From NCBI GenBank assembly GCA_012295275.1, contig CM022665.1, forward strand, positions 3,982,667 through 4,046,666: 64,000 nt of DNA, read 5' to 3'. Under the pieces are notes generated by a model. That model did no database searches, had not been told where the DNA came from, and saw only the letters and a program-made list of their open reading frames with translations. A program made the translations under genes and the position numbers. The DNA comes from Chrysomallon squamiferum. Lineage: Eukaryota; Mollusca; Gastropoda; Neomphalida; Peltospiridae. This document shows positions 26,089-38,278 of the stretch, one piece after another; within the stretch, counting starts at the first letter, position 1; each line of letters starts with the position of its first letter.

Positions 26089-26159
<71 letters not shown>

Positions 26160-27012
26160 ACGAAGAAATTATTGGAACTGTTTTTCTTCGTGACTAAATT
26201 AAAGCTATTTATTTATCACCGAGTAACTTAACAATGACATTTCGTATGTAGCTATTTCCTCTATTGTTGTGTTTTTATCACTACGGTTTATTACGCTTAA
26301 TATGCATGTGTTGTTATGGAGATAGCCAAATATTTACTCCTCTTGATCTGAAAAGTCCTCAAGGGATTACAAAATGTAATTTTCTGTAATAACTGAATGA
26401 TGAAATATTTGATTTCACAATCAGTGAAAAAAAAATCAAAAAAAAATCAAACACTAAACTGCATTTTGTATAACCAGAATTAACGTTTTTTTTAAAAAGG
26501 GCGAAGCCATGTAAGCTATCTACTTGATAGAGTCAGTGAACAGTTTCCCGTTCCATCCACTGCTCCAAATAGTAAAGATTTCTTTCAGTTCAGCAGATGA
26601 CGTCAATGAGACAAACTCTTTAGTAATGTATACATTTGAAATAATGAATTACATGTACTTCAACAACAAAATGAAAATCTTGTTTCTAATTTATATTATT
26701 CTTCAACTCCATCCATTTAAAATATTCCCTGAACCTTTCAATACGACGGATGTATGTATAACTGTAAGTATGGGTGAATACAACATACCAACAAAACATT
26801 ATTAAATATCGCAATTTGTCCGTATCACATTCTCTGCCTGAATATTGTTATTACAAAACTGCATAGGCGATACATTAAAAACTGACTCAAACCATATATT
26901 TTAGGCTTTTCATTTCATGTAAAGATCCCATATTAAAAAAAAAATAATAATAATAAATAAATTAATAAAAAAAAAAAAAAAAATAAAAAATCAGTAAATA
27001 TATATAGCTTAC

Positions 27013-27113
27013 CATTTCCTGCAAAGGTTCCCATTACATCAGCGTTAGGAAATTTTTCTAGAATGGCTAGCTTCATTTCAGTAAACTTCTGACCATACGT
27101 CGGTCAAACATAG
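27013..27113 (-). CDS. Selenoprotein W2/MIEN1-like, exon with in-frame UGA (Sec)
   Basis: This 101-nt exon lies between acceptor ttattgcag and donor AATG/GTAAGC. It completes a TG/C cysteine codon and continues TAT GTT TGA, giving the Rdx redox motif C-Y-V-U (residues 23-26). It goes on PTYGQKFTEMKLAILEKFPN and ADVMGTFAGN before the split glycine. Apart from the TGA it is open throughout, and it keeps phase with both neighbours. The alpha-helix after CxxU and the FPNADV segment align with MIEN1 (CEPC...EQYPGIEI) with a one-residue offset. The family reduces methionine sulfoxide or disulfides through a selenenylsulfide; the exact substrate here is unknown. Automatic gene callers would normally end or skip this exon at the UGA. 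Confidence 0.9.
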
Positions 27114-27140
27114 CTGCAATAAAATAAAAATACGGAACTG

Positions 27141-28290
27141 TTATAGATGCAGTGTCAGAATTCTAAGTCACGGTATCATAATCTTTACTCTGCAGTATCA
27201 GAATCTTAAAGATTTAGGGTCAGAATGTTAAAGATGCAGTATCAGAGTGTTAAAGAGGCAGTATCAGAATGTTAAAGATACAGCATCAGAATGTTAAAGA
27301 TTCAGTATCAGAATGTTAAAGATATAGTATCAGAATGTTAATGATGCAGTATCAGAATGTTAATGATGCAGTATCAGAATGTTAAAGATACAGTATCAGA
27401 ATGTTAAAGATGCAGTATCAGAATGTTAAAGATACAGTATCAGAAGGTTAATGATGCAGTATCAGAATGTTAAAGATACACTATCAGAATTTCACTTGTA
27501 TCATCAGTGAATACGTGATAACTTTCCGTAAAAGAATGCTAATGATGCAATATGAGATTAAAGATACAGTATTAGAATGTTAAAGATACAGTATCAGAAT
27601 GTTAAAGATATAGTATCAGAATGTTAATGATGCAGTATTAGAATATTAAAAATACAGTATCAAAATGTTAAAGATACAATATCAGAATGTTAATGATGCA
27701 GTATCAGAATGTGAAAGATACAGTATCAGAATGTTAATGATGCAGTATCAGAATGTTAAAGATGCAGTATCAGAATGTGAAAGATACAGTATCCGAATGC
27801 TAATGATTCAGTACGAGATTAAAGATACAGTATCAGAATGTTAATGATGCAGTATCAGAATGTTAAAGATACAGTATCAGAATGTTAATGATGCAGTATC
27901 AGAATGTTAATGATGCAGTATCAGTGTTAAAGATACAACTGATAAAGATACAGTATCAGAATGTTAAAGATACAGTATCAGAATGTTAAAGAGGCATTAT
28001 CAGAATGTTAAAGATACATTTTCAGAATGTTAAAGATGCGGTATCAGAATGTTAATTATGCAGTATGAGATTAAAGATACAGTATCAGAATGTTAAAGAT
28101 ACATTTTCAGAATGTTAAAGATGCGGTATCAGAATGTTAATTATGCAGTATGAGATTAAAGATACAGTATCAGAATGTTAAAGATACAGTATCAGAATGT
28201 TAAAGATACAATATCAGAAGGTTAATGATGCAGTATCGAAATATTAAAGATACAGTATCAGAATGTTAAAGATACAATATCAGAATTTCA
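27141..28290. repeat. 22-bp minisatellite with higher-order duplication
   Basis: About 50 variants of a 22-bp unit, CAGTATCAGAATGTTAAAGA plus TA/TG, stand in tandem. A 51-bp non-repeat segment occurs both inside the array (27485-27535) and at its right edge (28281-28331), with two substitutions I can count. This implies duplication of array plus flank with a 796-bp offset. A second higher-order period of 85 bp is seen where the GATACATTTT variant recurs at 28013 and 28098. The array starts about 30 bp from the acceptor of the UGA exon. Confidence 0.9.
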
Positions 28291-28864
28291 CTTGTGTCAT
28301 CAATGAATACGTGATAACTTTCCGTAAAAGAAAGCAATCGTCATGATTCAATAAAACTTCAGCCATCTTCATATAAAAGTACTAACAAAATAATAGTCGT
28401 TATGGTATTTATGATTACGAATTATTGTTGTGACATCTTAATACATTTTTGTGTTATGATTAAATATTATGCTAGCTTTTCTGCAGTTTTCTTTACTACA
28501 CTTTGGTTTGCTTTTTCTTTCTTTTCTTCTTCTCATTTTTTTTTTTTTTTTTTTTTTTTTAGCATAGATTAATTTTGCATTATATTGCTGTGATTTACTT
28601 TTGTTTTGTTTTTGGTCTTTATTTTTTTAATTTATTTTTTTATTTCTTTATTTCCTTTCCTCTTTTCAATTTTGTATTTTATTTTATTCATTCACTCTTT
28701 TTATTTATTTATTTATTTATTTATAACTTTAACACTTTGTATTTTATTTATAATCTTTTCTTTATTTCTGCCTATGACAAACAGCAAACTCTTCTTAATG
28801 CGGTTTAAAGCAGCAACTAATTATACATATTACATCTTACTTTCACCCACCTACAACTCAACGT

Positions 28865-28904
<40 letters not shown>

Positions 28905-29855
28905 CTCGGTGGTCATTCCCGAATCATATAACGGGTGAGTGTGTGGAGGGTCACCTTAACGAATGCACTTAGAGCTTTTCTTTTATCTCGTACTATCACG
29001 CAGTATTTTTCTATGTCCAGTGATCATTAGGAGGTTTACATGGATAATGATATGCCAAATGAGACACGGTAAAGTATAAGATAAGTAGAAGTTTTCCTCT
29101 AGAACTAAACAACGGACTGAATTAAGAATATACATCGGTATTTCATCGGTGTTAGGAAAAAATCACAAGCGAAAGGAAAACTGATATTTTAGTGAGGTTT
29201 TTGTTGTTGTTGTTGTTGCTGCTGTTTTATGGGGGGGTCTTATATTGTAAGTGTCTAGTAATTTTTTTTTTTTTAACAGTTTCTTCGGAATCTTATTGTT
29301 ATGGTTGTTGTTAATATTATTATTGTTGATTTTTTTTTTTTTATCATAACTGTAGGTGTTGTTATTATTGTATTATTATTACTGTTATTATTGTTGTTGT
29401 TGTTACTGTCATTGTATTGTTATTATTATTATTATTATTGTTACTATTATCACCATCACTGTTATCATCATCATCATCATTATCATCATCATTACCACCA
29501 CAATCATCGTCATCATCATCATCATCGCATCATCATTATTATTATAATTGTTATTCTTGTTGTTGTCGTTGTCGTTGCTGCTATTATTTCTGCATCGATT
29601 AAAGTTCTGCTCTCGTCGTTACACGAAAGAGATAAATGCTGCGAGACATTTGAAACCAAAAACATGCAACATAAGTCGATATATTGATGGAATAAATAGG
29701 CACTGAATTTTAACCGAATTGTTAGTTTTCCATTTTAAGAACTGTGCCTAATGGGTGGACAACTGTTAGTATTATTCTTTAAAATATTAAGCAATTTGTA
29801 TTTATTTATTCATTCATTCATTCATTTTTTAAATTTATTTATTTAACCATTCGTT

Positions 29856-29886
<31 letters not shown>

Positions 29887-31915
29887 TTATTTTTTAAATT
29901 TATTTTTAGAACTGCATGGACTTACAATGATTAAAAAAATAATATTCTTGGCAGCATAACGCAAATCTGATGTCAACCCTCTCTTTGCATTTCTGTTAAC
30001 ATACTTCGACTGAAAAGAACCGTTTTAATTTAAAAATAAATAAATAATAAATTCAGTAATAAAATTTCCGTATAGATTGGTTTATTATTTACTTTATTAC
30101 TGTCACTGATTAAGAGTTTTACAAGAAAATATTGATTTCTTTTTTCACTCGGAGTGCTCAATGTTTCAGTGAAAAAACTTAATGCTTTTCCATTAAGATT
30201 TGATGAGGCGTGCAAAGACAAATGTCATTTACCAGTCTAACAATGGCAAACAACGGAAGTATGGAAAAAACCTAACTCTTGGCACCAGGTTTAAACTGGT
30301 GCAAATTAGTTTTGTTTTTGTTAAAACTGGTTGAAAATGAATGTCTCTATAATAAAAAGTCTTCTCTACAGACTTTATTGTGTAGTAATAATGACATTAT
30401 TTGTTTAGGTGGTAGTATTTCAAGGATAGATAACTCAGTCGAAGAAAACAGCAATAAAAAGTGTCATGGCTGTTTTATCGTCTGCGCTTTATTAAAACAT
30501 TAAAACCAACACTTTCTGATTCCATATTACTAGGGGGCATAAAATATGTACTTCCAGTGAAGTGTGGTTGGTAGAGAAATGATTAGACATTGTGTCTGAA
30601 GATTTAGAATCGAAAGGGCTGAGCTTGTTAACTGAGTACATTTCTCATTAAGTGAATTTGAAAAATCCATCAGTAGATTTAAAATCGTAAAAAGGTGTCA
30701 GCTTCATTTGAAACATTAAATAAAATAACGATAATAATAAAAACAAAAATATCAAATTGTGCTGGGTTTTTTTTTGTTGTTTTGGGTTTTTTGAAAATAT
30801 TTTGATGGAATTTTTTTTTTTTTTTTTTTTTATTTTTTTTTTTTAATATATTATTATTTTGTTTAATTATTATTATTATTATTATTTTTTTTTTTTTTTT
30901 TTGAATGCCTCTCTTGTTTGGTTGATGTTTACAATTAAACTGAATACAGTTTACTTTTCAGAGTAAAAAAGCAAACGAACACACGGACAGAGGAAGGTTA
31001 AGATCAAACATATTAAAAATTAACATGGACCAAATCTGTAAAAATCTAAAAATTTAAACTTGCCGTCACTTCCCACTTACGATTCCCTGTTACGATTACG
31101 GCAGACCTCTCTCTCAAACCACTTTTCGTCAAGGTGAGAGTAAATTTTACAGTTGCACCCATAACCATCCAAAACGAACAAATTTCGTCCAACCTAGCTA
31201 ACATTTGCTACTGTACAATTTTTCTTTATATATACTGTATGACATTTGTTTACATTGCTTTTGTGTCTGTGTATTGTTCTTTCATTATTATATTACTGTA
31301 TTATGTAGCTGTTGTGTGTACTGAAGTTTAATGATTCGGTAAATTTTAGGATTAATGTTTACATTCGCGATTTCCAGACTTTCTGCATTTTCCGGACCAG
31401 TGCTCCCTCTAATAGTCAGTGAAATCGATGGTAAATAGTACTTAATAAAGTTTTTCATAATGTAATATTCCATGAAATACTCGTGACTTCCGTGATTAAA
31501 CAAAAATATTTTCTTCAAGTACGAGAAATTAACACTGCACAGATTTTGCGTGCAGCTGTTGAACCACTGCAGTTACATTTTTTTGTTTTCGGGAGTGTTG
31601 ATGTTTGTCAAATATTTACTGCTGACAATACTACACAATAAAAAATAAATAGGAGATGAATAAATGACTTAAGCAAAGGACAACGAAGAAATGAAACTGA
31701 AATGCAGAGGAGAATGTTTTTTTTAAAAGTGTCGTAAAGTACTGACGTTTTGTTAGTAAAATGTTTACACTGAAAACCTGTTATTTACTTTACAAGAAGT
31801 ACACTTAATGAACTAGAAACTGTAAAGGATATAATTTTGAAAAGTATAGCGGTAGTTTTCTGCTAGAAGTTCTGGTTCTTTTAAAAATAAATAAATAGAC
31901 AACTGATGGGGGGAG

Positions 31916-31917
<2 letters not shown>

Positions 31918-31981
<64 letters not shown>
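31918..31981. repeat. (GA)n microsatellite
   Basis: About 32 uninterrupted GA units just inside the donor of coding exon 1 of the selenoprotein gene; CU-rich in that transcript. Confidence 0.95.
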
Positions 31982-31983
<2 letters not shown>

Positions 31984-32048
31984 CAAATGAAATAATCAGT
32001 CACTCAATAAAACAGAGAGAGTAACAAGAAGTATATTTTAAAACTTAC

Positions 32049-32116
32049 CAGTATTCAATCTGTATGACAAAACAGCGCTTACACCTAAATTCGCTGTCTT
32101 CGTGTTCCGAATTCAT
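32049..32116 (-). CDS. Selenoprotein W2/MIEN1-like, first coding exon
   Basis: ATG at 32116-32114 opens 22 codons, MNSEHEDSEFRCKRCFVIQI then EY, plus TG of the cysteine codon. The exon ends at donor CTG/GTAAGT (32049/32048). The last residues form the beta1 strand leading into the redox loop, VIQIEYC-x-x-U, as in MIEN1 (RIVVEYCEPC). An upstream acceptor (tttttttag/G at 32128/32127) leaves only 11 nt of 5' UTR on this exon, so at least one non-coding exon must lie upstream. With the other three exons the CDS is 324 nt: 107 residues including one Sec, then stop. Confidence 0.88.
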
Positions 32117-32993
32117 CACCGACAAACCTAAAAAAAACAATCCGGACAGTGGTCAGTATGGTCAGCTTGAGTTTCCAAACGGCCAAAAACAACCGGACTA
32201 CTGAAAACTGCCGCTCAACGAGTCACCCTGGTCGTCAACTAATGAGTGAAACTTGACCTGTTGAGTAAAACGACCTGGCGTTGGCAGTGATCAGAAATCA
32301 ATAAAACCAGCGATGGTGTTCGCCTAATTGTTCTTTCATACGTCTCACTATTGCTATTAGCACGTCGTCCTACCCACGTTTGTTTTTTTTTTTTTTTTTT
32401 TTACGTGATTACTAAGAAAGCCTTTCTAGGTAAACGCAGAAGCGAACAGTTTGTGCAAGTTAATAATGCAGCGAGAGATTATTTATATCAGATTATTGTG
32501 TTGCTGATGACGAGAGGATAATTTGATACGGATCTGCGGGTGCTTTATCATCACCGTCTCTTTCCAGATTACTGTATATATTTCTCTCTATCCGTCGACT
32601 ATTACATCTGTCTGTCTGTCTGTCTGTCTATCGATCTATCTATCGAACTATTTACCTATCTAATCTATATCTCTCTTTCTCTCTATATGTCTACCTATCG
32701 TTAATATATATCTGTCGCTGTCCATTTATCTACATCTCTCCGACTCTCTTCGTTAATCATTCATTTGTTTTCTAATTGTATATTTCTGTGTCTATGTAAA
32801 TATATATCTATACGTGTGTCTGTGTCAGCTAGTCTTTCTAATACATTTTCCTCTTCCTTTCCCGTTCTCTCTGATCAGATATTTAATTCGACTGATAATT
32901 GTGGGTTTTATAGAACAAATCGAAATAAAACAGAAAACAAAATTAAAACAAGAGATTAAAAACGAAACCACCACTTAAAACTGAACAAACAAA

Positions 32994-33057
<64 letters not shown>

Positions 33058-34503
33058 CAAGGAAAATGAAGATAGTTTTGTTGATTTGTTTTAAACGGTT
33101 ATCTTTCATCGGATAAATTATAGCAATATTTAAGGCAGCTATTGACAAAGATTACAGATAATTGTTGTCTTATATAACGATTACCAGCTTATCTTTGTCA
33201 AAAAATAACTCACATCCTGCAGGAAATACTCTGTGCATATAAAAACAAAATTAATCAGCTAAGCACTTTATATACATTATGAGTAAAACTCCCTTTTTTT
33301 TCAAAACGAATGTAGATTTAATTTTAAACTTAAAAAAATATGCAAAAAAACTATTGCTATAATTTACAGATTTCTTAATCGTTACAGATTTTTTAAATGA
33401 TTATTTCCTTCTGGACATTGTGCAAGAAATGGAACCAACTAATGATCAAGGACTGAAATCTGTAGATGACAAGAGGAACAAGTGTTTCAGTTCTTGACCT
33501 TCAGTTTATCATGTTCAGAGTCATGATAGAAAAGTCAAAAGAGACGCAGTAGACTTTCTTGTATTATGTGGGTTCTATTTTATGGCATATCAGAAATTTC
33601 GTGATTTTATAATTTAGCTATTATGTATAATTGAATGTTTAAGAAAGTGGTATGAACGAGTAAATACGTACAAAAAGAGGCAGAATTATAATCAATAGCT
33701 TTGCCTTATTAAATAAATAAATTTTATGGGTGATTTCATTCCTAATCAATAGAATGATACGGTCTTAAATATAATATATATATTTTTTTCTTTATATATA
33801 TATATATATAAAAGAAAAAAGTTTTTATTTACGATGATCTTCAACACGATCAGAATACAGACATTATTATTCTAAATATTTTTAGAAAGATTTTAGTAAT
33901 AAGGCAAACACGTCATATTCGCATGGGTAAATATAGGATTATGACTAAAAATCAAATGCAGAAAATGTCATGTGTGTTTTATTAAAGAAAAAATTAAAAC
34001 AGAACAAAAGCAAAAAAATAAAAAATAAAAAAATAAATAATGAACAAGATCTGAAGACGTTAATGAGAAAAAGATGATCTGGAAAAAAAATATTTCTTTT
34101 TATTTCGCATTGTTAACAATAATCTATACATTTTTTAAAAATAAAATGTTATTAAAGATGCCAGTTCGTGCTTTCGAGAAATCGTAATGATTTCTGTCAC
34201 TGCAAATGCAGCCAGAAATTTCAGTTTTAATAACCTCGTTTGTTTTGCTGTCGATAAAATGCGAAATTACACATATAATGCAAATCTATCTTACGTATTT
34301 TATAACCAAAAATCATTGGAAAATGTATTTCTGTGCCGTAGCCAGTCGGTCTGAGGTGTGGTTTGATACGAGGTGGGTAGAAGCATCGATACTACTTCCA
34401 AGTACAAACATCGTGTACTTTCCAGTAAAATTATCACTGAGAGAAAACAAACTAATTTACAACTTAATTTAATCATTATTTATTTATTTACTTGTTTCTT
34501 TAT

Positions 34504-34534
<31 letters not shown>

Positions 34535-34599
34535 TGTTTTTTTTTTTTTTTTGGGGGGTATTTTTTAATAAACTGAAATCACACGACATAACGGCAAAT

Positions 34600-34699
34600 C
34601 CGACAGCCATCTTAGTTTTCTTAAAATACGAACTGACATCAAAATGGCTGTTTGTTATTTTCGGTCATTGCACGTATCTAACAAGAAATTAAGAAATAT

Positions 34700-34730
<31 letters not shown>

Positions 34731-34960
34731 ATTTTTTTTTATTTTTGGGGTAAAATTATGGTTGTTTATGTTTTTTCCTCCAATGTTTTTCTTGAACAGG
34801 TGGGCTCGTTACCTAGCAACGGGTCCTTAAGCGACGATTGCTTTGTTTTTATCTGTAATGTCACGTTGTTATTAGTTTATTGGCCTCTTAGTGAATGCTA
34901 ACGCCCCAATATGAGAGTTAGTTTTTGTTTACCCAGCCATTTTAAAAAGCTGCGTTCTGA
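34600..34960 (-). promoter_or_regulatory. Possible promoter region
   Basis: An island less AT-rich than its flanks contains an RFX-type X-box (GTTACCTAGCAAC, 34808-34820), an inverted CCAAT (ATTGG, 34879-34883) and three YY1-like GCCAT(C/T)TT/AAAATGGC motifs near 34606, 34641 and 34936. In minus orientation this order could serve the selenoprotein gene, 2.5 kb upstream of its ATG. It is motif-based inference, and such motifs also occur by chance. Confidence 0.25.
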
Positions 34961-35241
34961 ATGCGGTTTTCTTCTCTGAAATGTTTTGTCTCACCCGCCA
35001 AAGAATTTCTTCGATAAAACGCACACAGAATTATTACGTAATGGACGTCATTTCGTATACTTTATATTTAAATTTTGTGATTTTTTTTTTTTTTATTTTT
35101 TTTTAATTTTATTTGTTTGTTTGTTTGTATTTTTATTTGTTTATACTTTTACCCATTTATTAAAGTTTCTTTTTTTTTAGTTTTAGAAAGAGAAGAAATA
35201 AGCAGTGATAATAGGCAAAGAACTTCAATTCCAGTACTTCA

Positions 35242-35287
<46 letters not shown>

Positions 35288-35352
35288 TTATTATTATTTT
35301 AATTATTATTATTATTATCATTATTATTATTATTATTATTATTTTAATTATT

Positions 35353-35383
<31 letters not shown>

Positions 35384-36197
35384 TTATTATTTTATCTGAC
35401 TGAAAAAATATAAATCTTTTATTTTATATTTTATTATTATCTAAATACGTTTAGTTACTTTAGTTTTCCTTATTATTATTATTTTAATGATCTTCTTTTA
35501 ATGGAGTTACTTTATTTTTCTGGAGCATCTGTTCTTGTGGATCCATTTCACACAGACAAACCATGACCCGAGTACAAGACTAGATTTGTGTACTTTGTTC
35601 CAAACATAAACTGTGTTAATGCTTGTCTTCCTGGTTTTAAATTTGTTTTATTTTATAATTTTTTTTTTTTTAAGGGTTTGTTTACACAGAGCGATTTCCT
35701 GTAACAATCAATAATGTGTTTCTATGATTAATTCTATTATTGTCTCCGTTGCCGGCATGCAACTGTAACAACATTTTTGTTTTCGTGAATAATTACCAGA
35801 CTTAGAATGACCTTTATAATGCTGCAGTTTCTAGTGCTGCTAAAAGTGTGTAAATACTGTAACGACAACAGCTACTACTACTACTACAACTATTACTACC
35901 TCTACCAGCACCGCATTTACCACTACTCTTCCTTCTACTGCTATTACTACTTCTACTGTTACTACAACGACCACTGCCACAGCAGTAACAACATCAATAG
36001 TAACAGAAGCAGTTTTGTAGCAGAAGTAGCCACTGTATCGATAATAAGAAGTGGTAATAATAGTAGTGGTGGATGTTGCTGCCATTGTTGTTATCTTTAA
36101 AAAAAAAAAAAAAAAAAAAAAAAGACTCAGTTAATTATCCAGGCATTTTCCTGGATTTTAATATCAAATACTCAAAACGGAATATCTCTAGACGTAA

Positions 36198-36482
36198 GGA
36201 AGAAAGACATTTTTTATTTAACGACTCACTCATATAACAACAGAGAAAACTCACGATGGTCTATTTTTTTTTTTTTTTTTTTTTTTTTTTTCGATTAACA
36301 ACAAAGTAAAAAAAATATAAACCTTCCCGCAGACAGGAAAGCTTTACCACGGTTTTTGATAAACTAGTTGTGGGGCACTGGTTGTCACGGGAAATAGCCA
36401 AGTGTGCACCCTGACAAAGAATGATCCTCCGACTTCTCAATTCTCAGTTTTGTACTCTAACCCATTCTGCGGTAACTCGCCC
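36198..36482 (-). mobile_element. Molluscan tRNA-derived SINE, diverged copy
   Basis: Read on the plus strand (element reversed), the segment runs from ACATTTTTTATTTAACGACT through a poly(T) insertion (about 36264-36291). It continues CGCAGACAGGAAAGCTTTAC, CACGG, AGTTGTGGGGCACTGG and GGGAAATAGCC to GATCCTCCGAC and a degraded tRNA-like head ending near CTCGCCC. The order and wording match the SINE I know from gastropod and bivalve genomes: TTTATTTAACGACGCACTC tail, CAGACAGGATAG, CCACGGC, GTTGTGGAGCACTGG, GAAATAGCCCAATG, GGATCGATCCT. Divergence is considerable, so this is an old copy. The match is from memory; a Dfam or Repbase search would settle the family name. Confidence 0.75.
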
Positions 36483-37042
36483 AGATTAATCTGCAGAAAT
36501 GAATGCAGAAATTTGTAGACAATGAATCAATGAAAATCTCATAAAGAGGCATAACTCTGTAAGTACTTGTTAATATCCTGCACAGTTTGTTTCCGTTGTA
36601 CTTGTGCATTAATTTTATTTATTTATTTATTTACGTATTATTATCATTATTTTTATTATTATTATTATTTATTTATTTATCTATTTATTTATTTATTTTT
36701 ATACAGTGGCAAATTGATTTTTATTGTCGAAGCGAAATTATATGTCCATGATAATATTACCTCGTTAAACTTTGTTAGAATGAGCTAGTAATGTTGACTT
36801 TTAGTAAAAGGTGCAGACATGCGTCGCATGAAAAATAACATTTAGCACGTGTAAATAATGACAGACAACGTGATAAACTAAAAACAGACTGAAACTATGA
36901 AGGAAGATATCAGCTGAAGGAACTGGACAGCTCAACAGTACATATTACATTCCACCAACAAATTTGAAGACATCAGGATTATCCAATTGAAGAATGAATA
37001 AATGATGAATGTTTGTATAAGTCCTGCAATTTTTAAAGTAAT

Positions 37043-37079
<37 letters not shown>

Positions 37080-37089
37080 TAGTTTTAAT

Positions 37090-37122
<33 letters not shown>

Positions 37123-37559
37123 TGGTGGGTTATGGTTTTTCAAATTAATTTTTGTGTAATTATAATATGAGAATTGAAAATACGCCAAGAGCTAATATTA
37201 AAGATCAACAGCAAATTATTATATTTTATATACACCTTCCCATAAACAGCACGTATTTTGAACTTCGATAAGCCAGAGACTGCTGCTCATGTTAAGAAAT
37301 AGAACGATCACACAAATGAAATATGTTAATAAAATGATAACAGAATATTTTTCAGTATTTATAAAACAAAACCTTTAATTTTTTAATATCTATATTGCTC
37401 TTGTTGCTTCACAAATTAAGACTGTAAATAAAAGATTTGTCAAAATATCTGAACACAATTGGCAAAAATACACGCACAGTAAACTCTATAATCAGTAAAG
37501 TAACATTAACTTATAAAGTCATCAATTAAAACAACTATCTAAAACAAAACCACTTCGTT

Positions 37560-37965
37560 TGAACTGCATCAAATAAACTGTACTTCATAGGATGGCGTAA
37601 TTTTACGATTTCAGAACAAAATGACATTTCATGCAGTGACTTAGTTTTATGTAATCGATATTTCATGCAATGTAAATTTCACATAAATCACAGGCTACAT
37701 CACAACATGACGTAATTTAAACTCTTTCGGATAAATGATACCTCACAACATGACGTAATTTCGACAGTTTCCGATAAATAATACTTCACGGTATGACGTC
37801 ATTTATTGTTTTTAAAATAAATAATACTTCACAACATGATGTTATTTATGATTTTTCAGCTAAATGATACTTCACAATATGACGTCATTTAATGTTTCAG
37901 ATAAAAGATACTTCATAAGAAGGCGAAATTTCAAATGTTTTAAAATAAATGACACTTCAAAAAAA
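37560..37965. repeat. 43-bp minisatellite carrying CRE/ATF-like sites
   Basis: Degenerate units resembling GATAAATGATACTTCACAAC followed by ATGACGTAATTT recur. Motif starts at 37708, 37751, 37794, 37837 and 37880 are exactly 43 bp apart. The central octamer is TGACGTAA (twice), TGACGTCA (37794 and 37880, the full palindromic CRE) and TGATGTTA. More degraded units extend left to TGGCGTAA at 37593 and right to about 37960. It lies in the intergenic region, 5.4 kb upstream of the selenoprotein ATG and 2.6 kb beyond the receptor stop codon. Confidence 0.85.
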
Positions 37966-38247
37966 CACAGTATGTTTTAAGCTATAAAACTCTACAATAA
38001 AAAGCGGTTTTGAAACTCTCTTCATTTAAAGTAAAAATAATTTCATATTATTTTTAAAAAATGGGCCAAATGTGCCGCTTCCCTTTTGACCTTTCCTATA
38101 TTTATTTTTAACGCTCAGTGTTTTCCGAAAACAAATTTCTTAATAGTTCTGGCCAGTCGATCACTGTCTTGTTAAAAACATATTTTGTCTTTTTTTTTTT
38201 TTTTTTTTTTTTTTTAATGTTTTCAAAGGTTTTGAAAACTGGCGTTA

Positions 38248-38278
<31 letters not shown>

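Larger units (their letters stand above)
21213..27012 (-). other. Intron of the SelW2/MIEN1-like gene
   Basis: This 5.8-kb intron holds GTA/GCA-type trinucleotide repeats (21720-21870), (TC)n at 22447-22502, a 34-base poly(A) at 22899-22932, a (CATA)n tract at about 25221-25287 and (GA)n at 26093-26157. A possible tRNA-derived SINE fragment lies at 25325-25400. A less AT-rich stretch at 22535-22860 has an open plus-strand frame, but no splice context or recognisable product. Confidence 0.7.
27114..32048 (-). other. First coding intron of the SelW2/MIEN1-like gene
   Basis: The intron's acceptor side is a 22-bp minisatellite (27141-28290). The rest is AT-rich, with poly(T) at 28862-28904, ATT/ATC trinucleotides at 29310-29570, further T runs at 30810-30900 and (GA)n at 31918-31981. 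I see no further exon. Confidence 0.7.

Noticed and set aside
27013-27113. In-frame TGA as evidence of a pseudogene
   Set aside because: The TGA is exactly at the Sec position of CxxU, all phases and splice sites are intact, and a SECIS is present downstream.
27141-28290. Regular 22-bp repeats as a CRISPR array
   Set aside because: Units are head-to-tail without unique spacers, and the context is a eukaryotic intron. It is a minisatellite.
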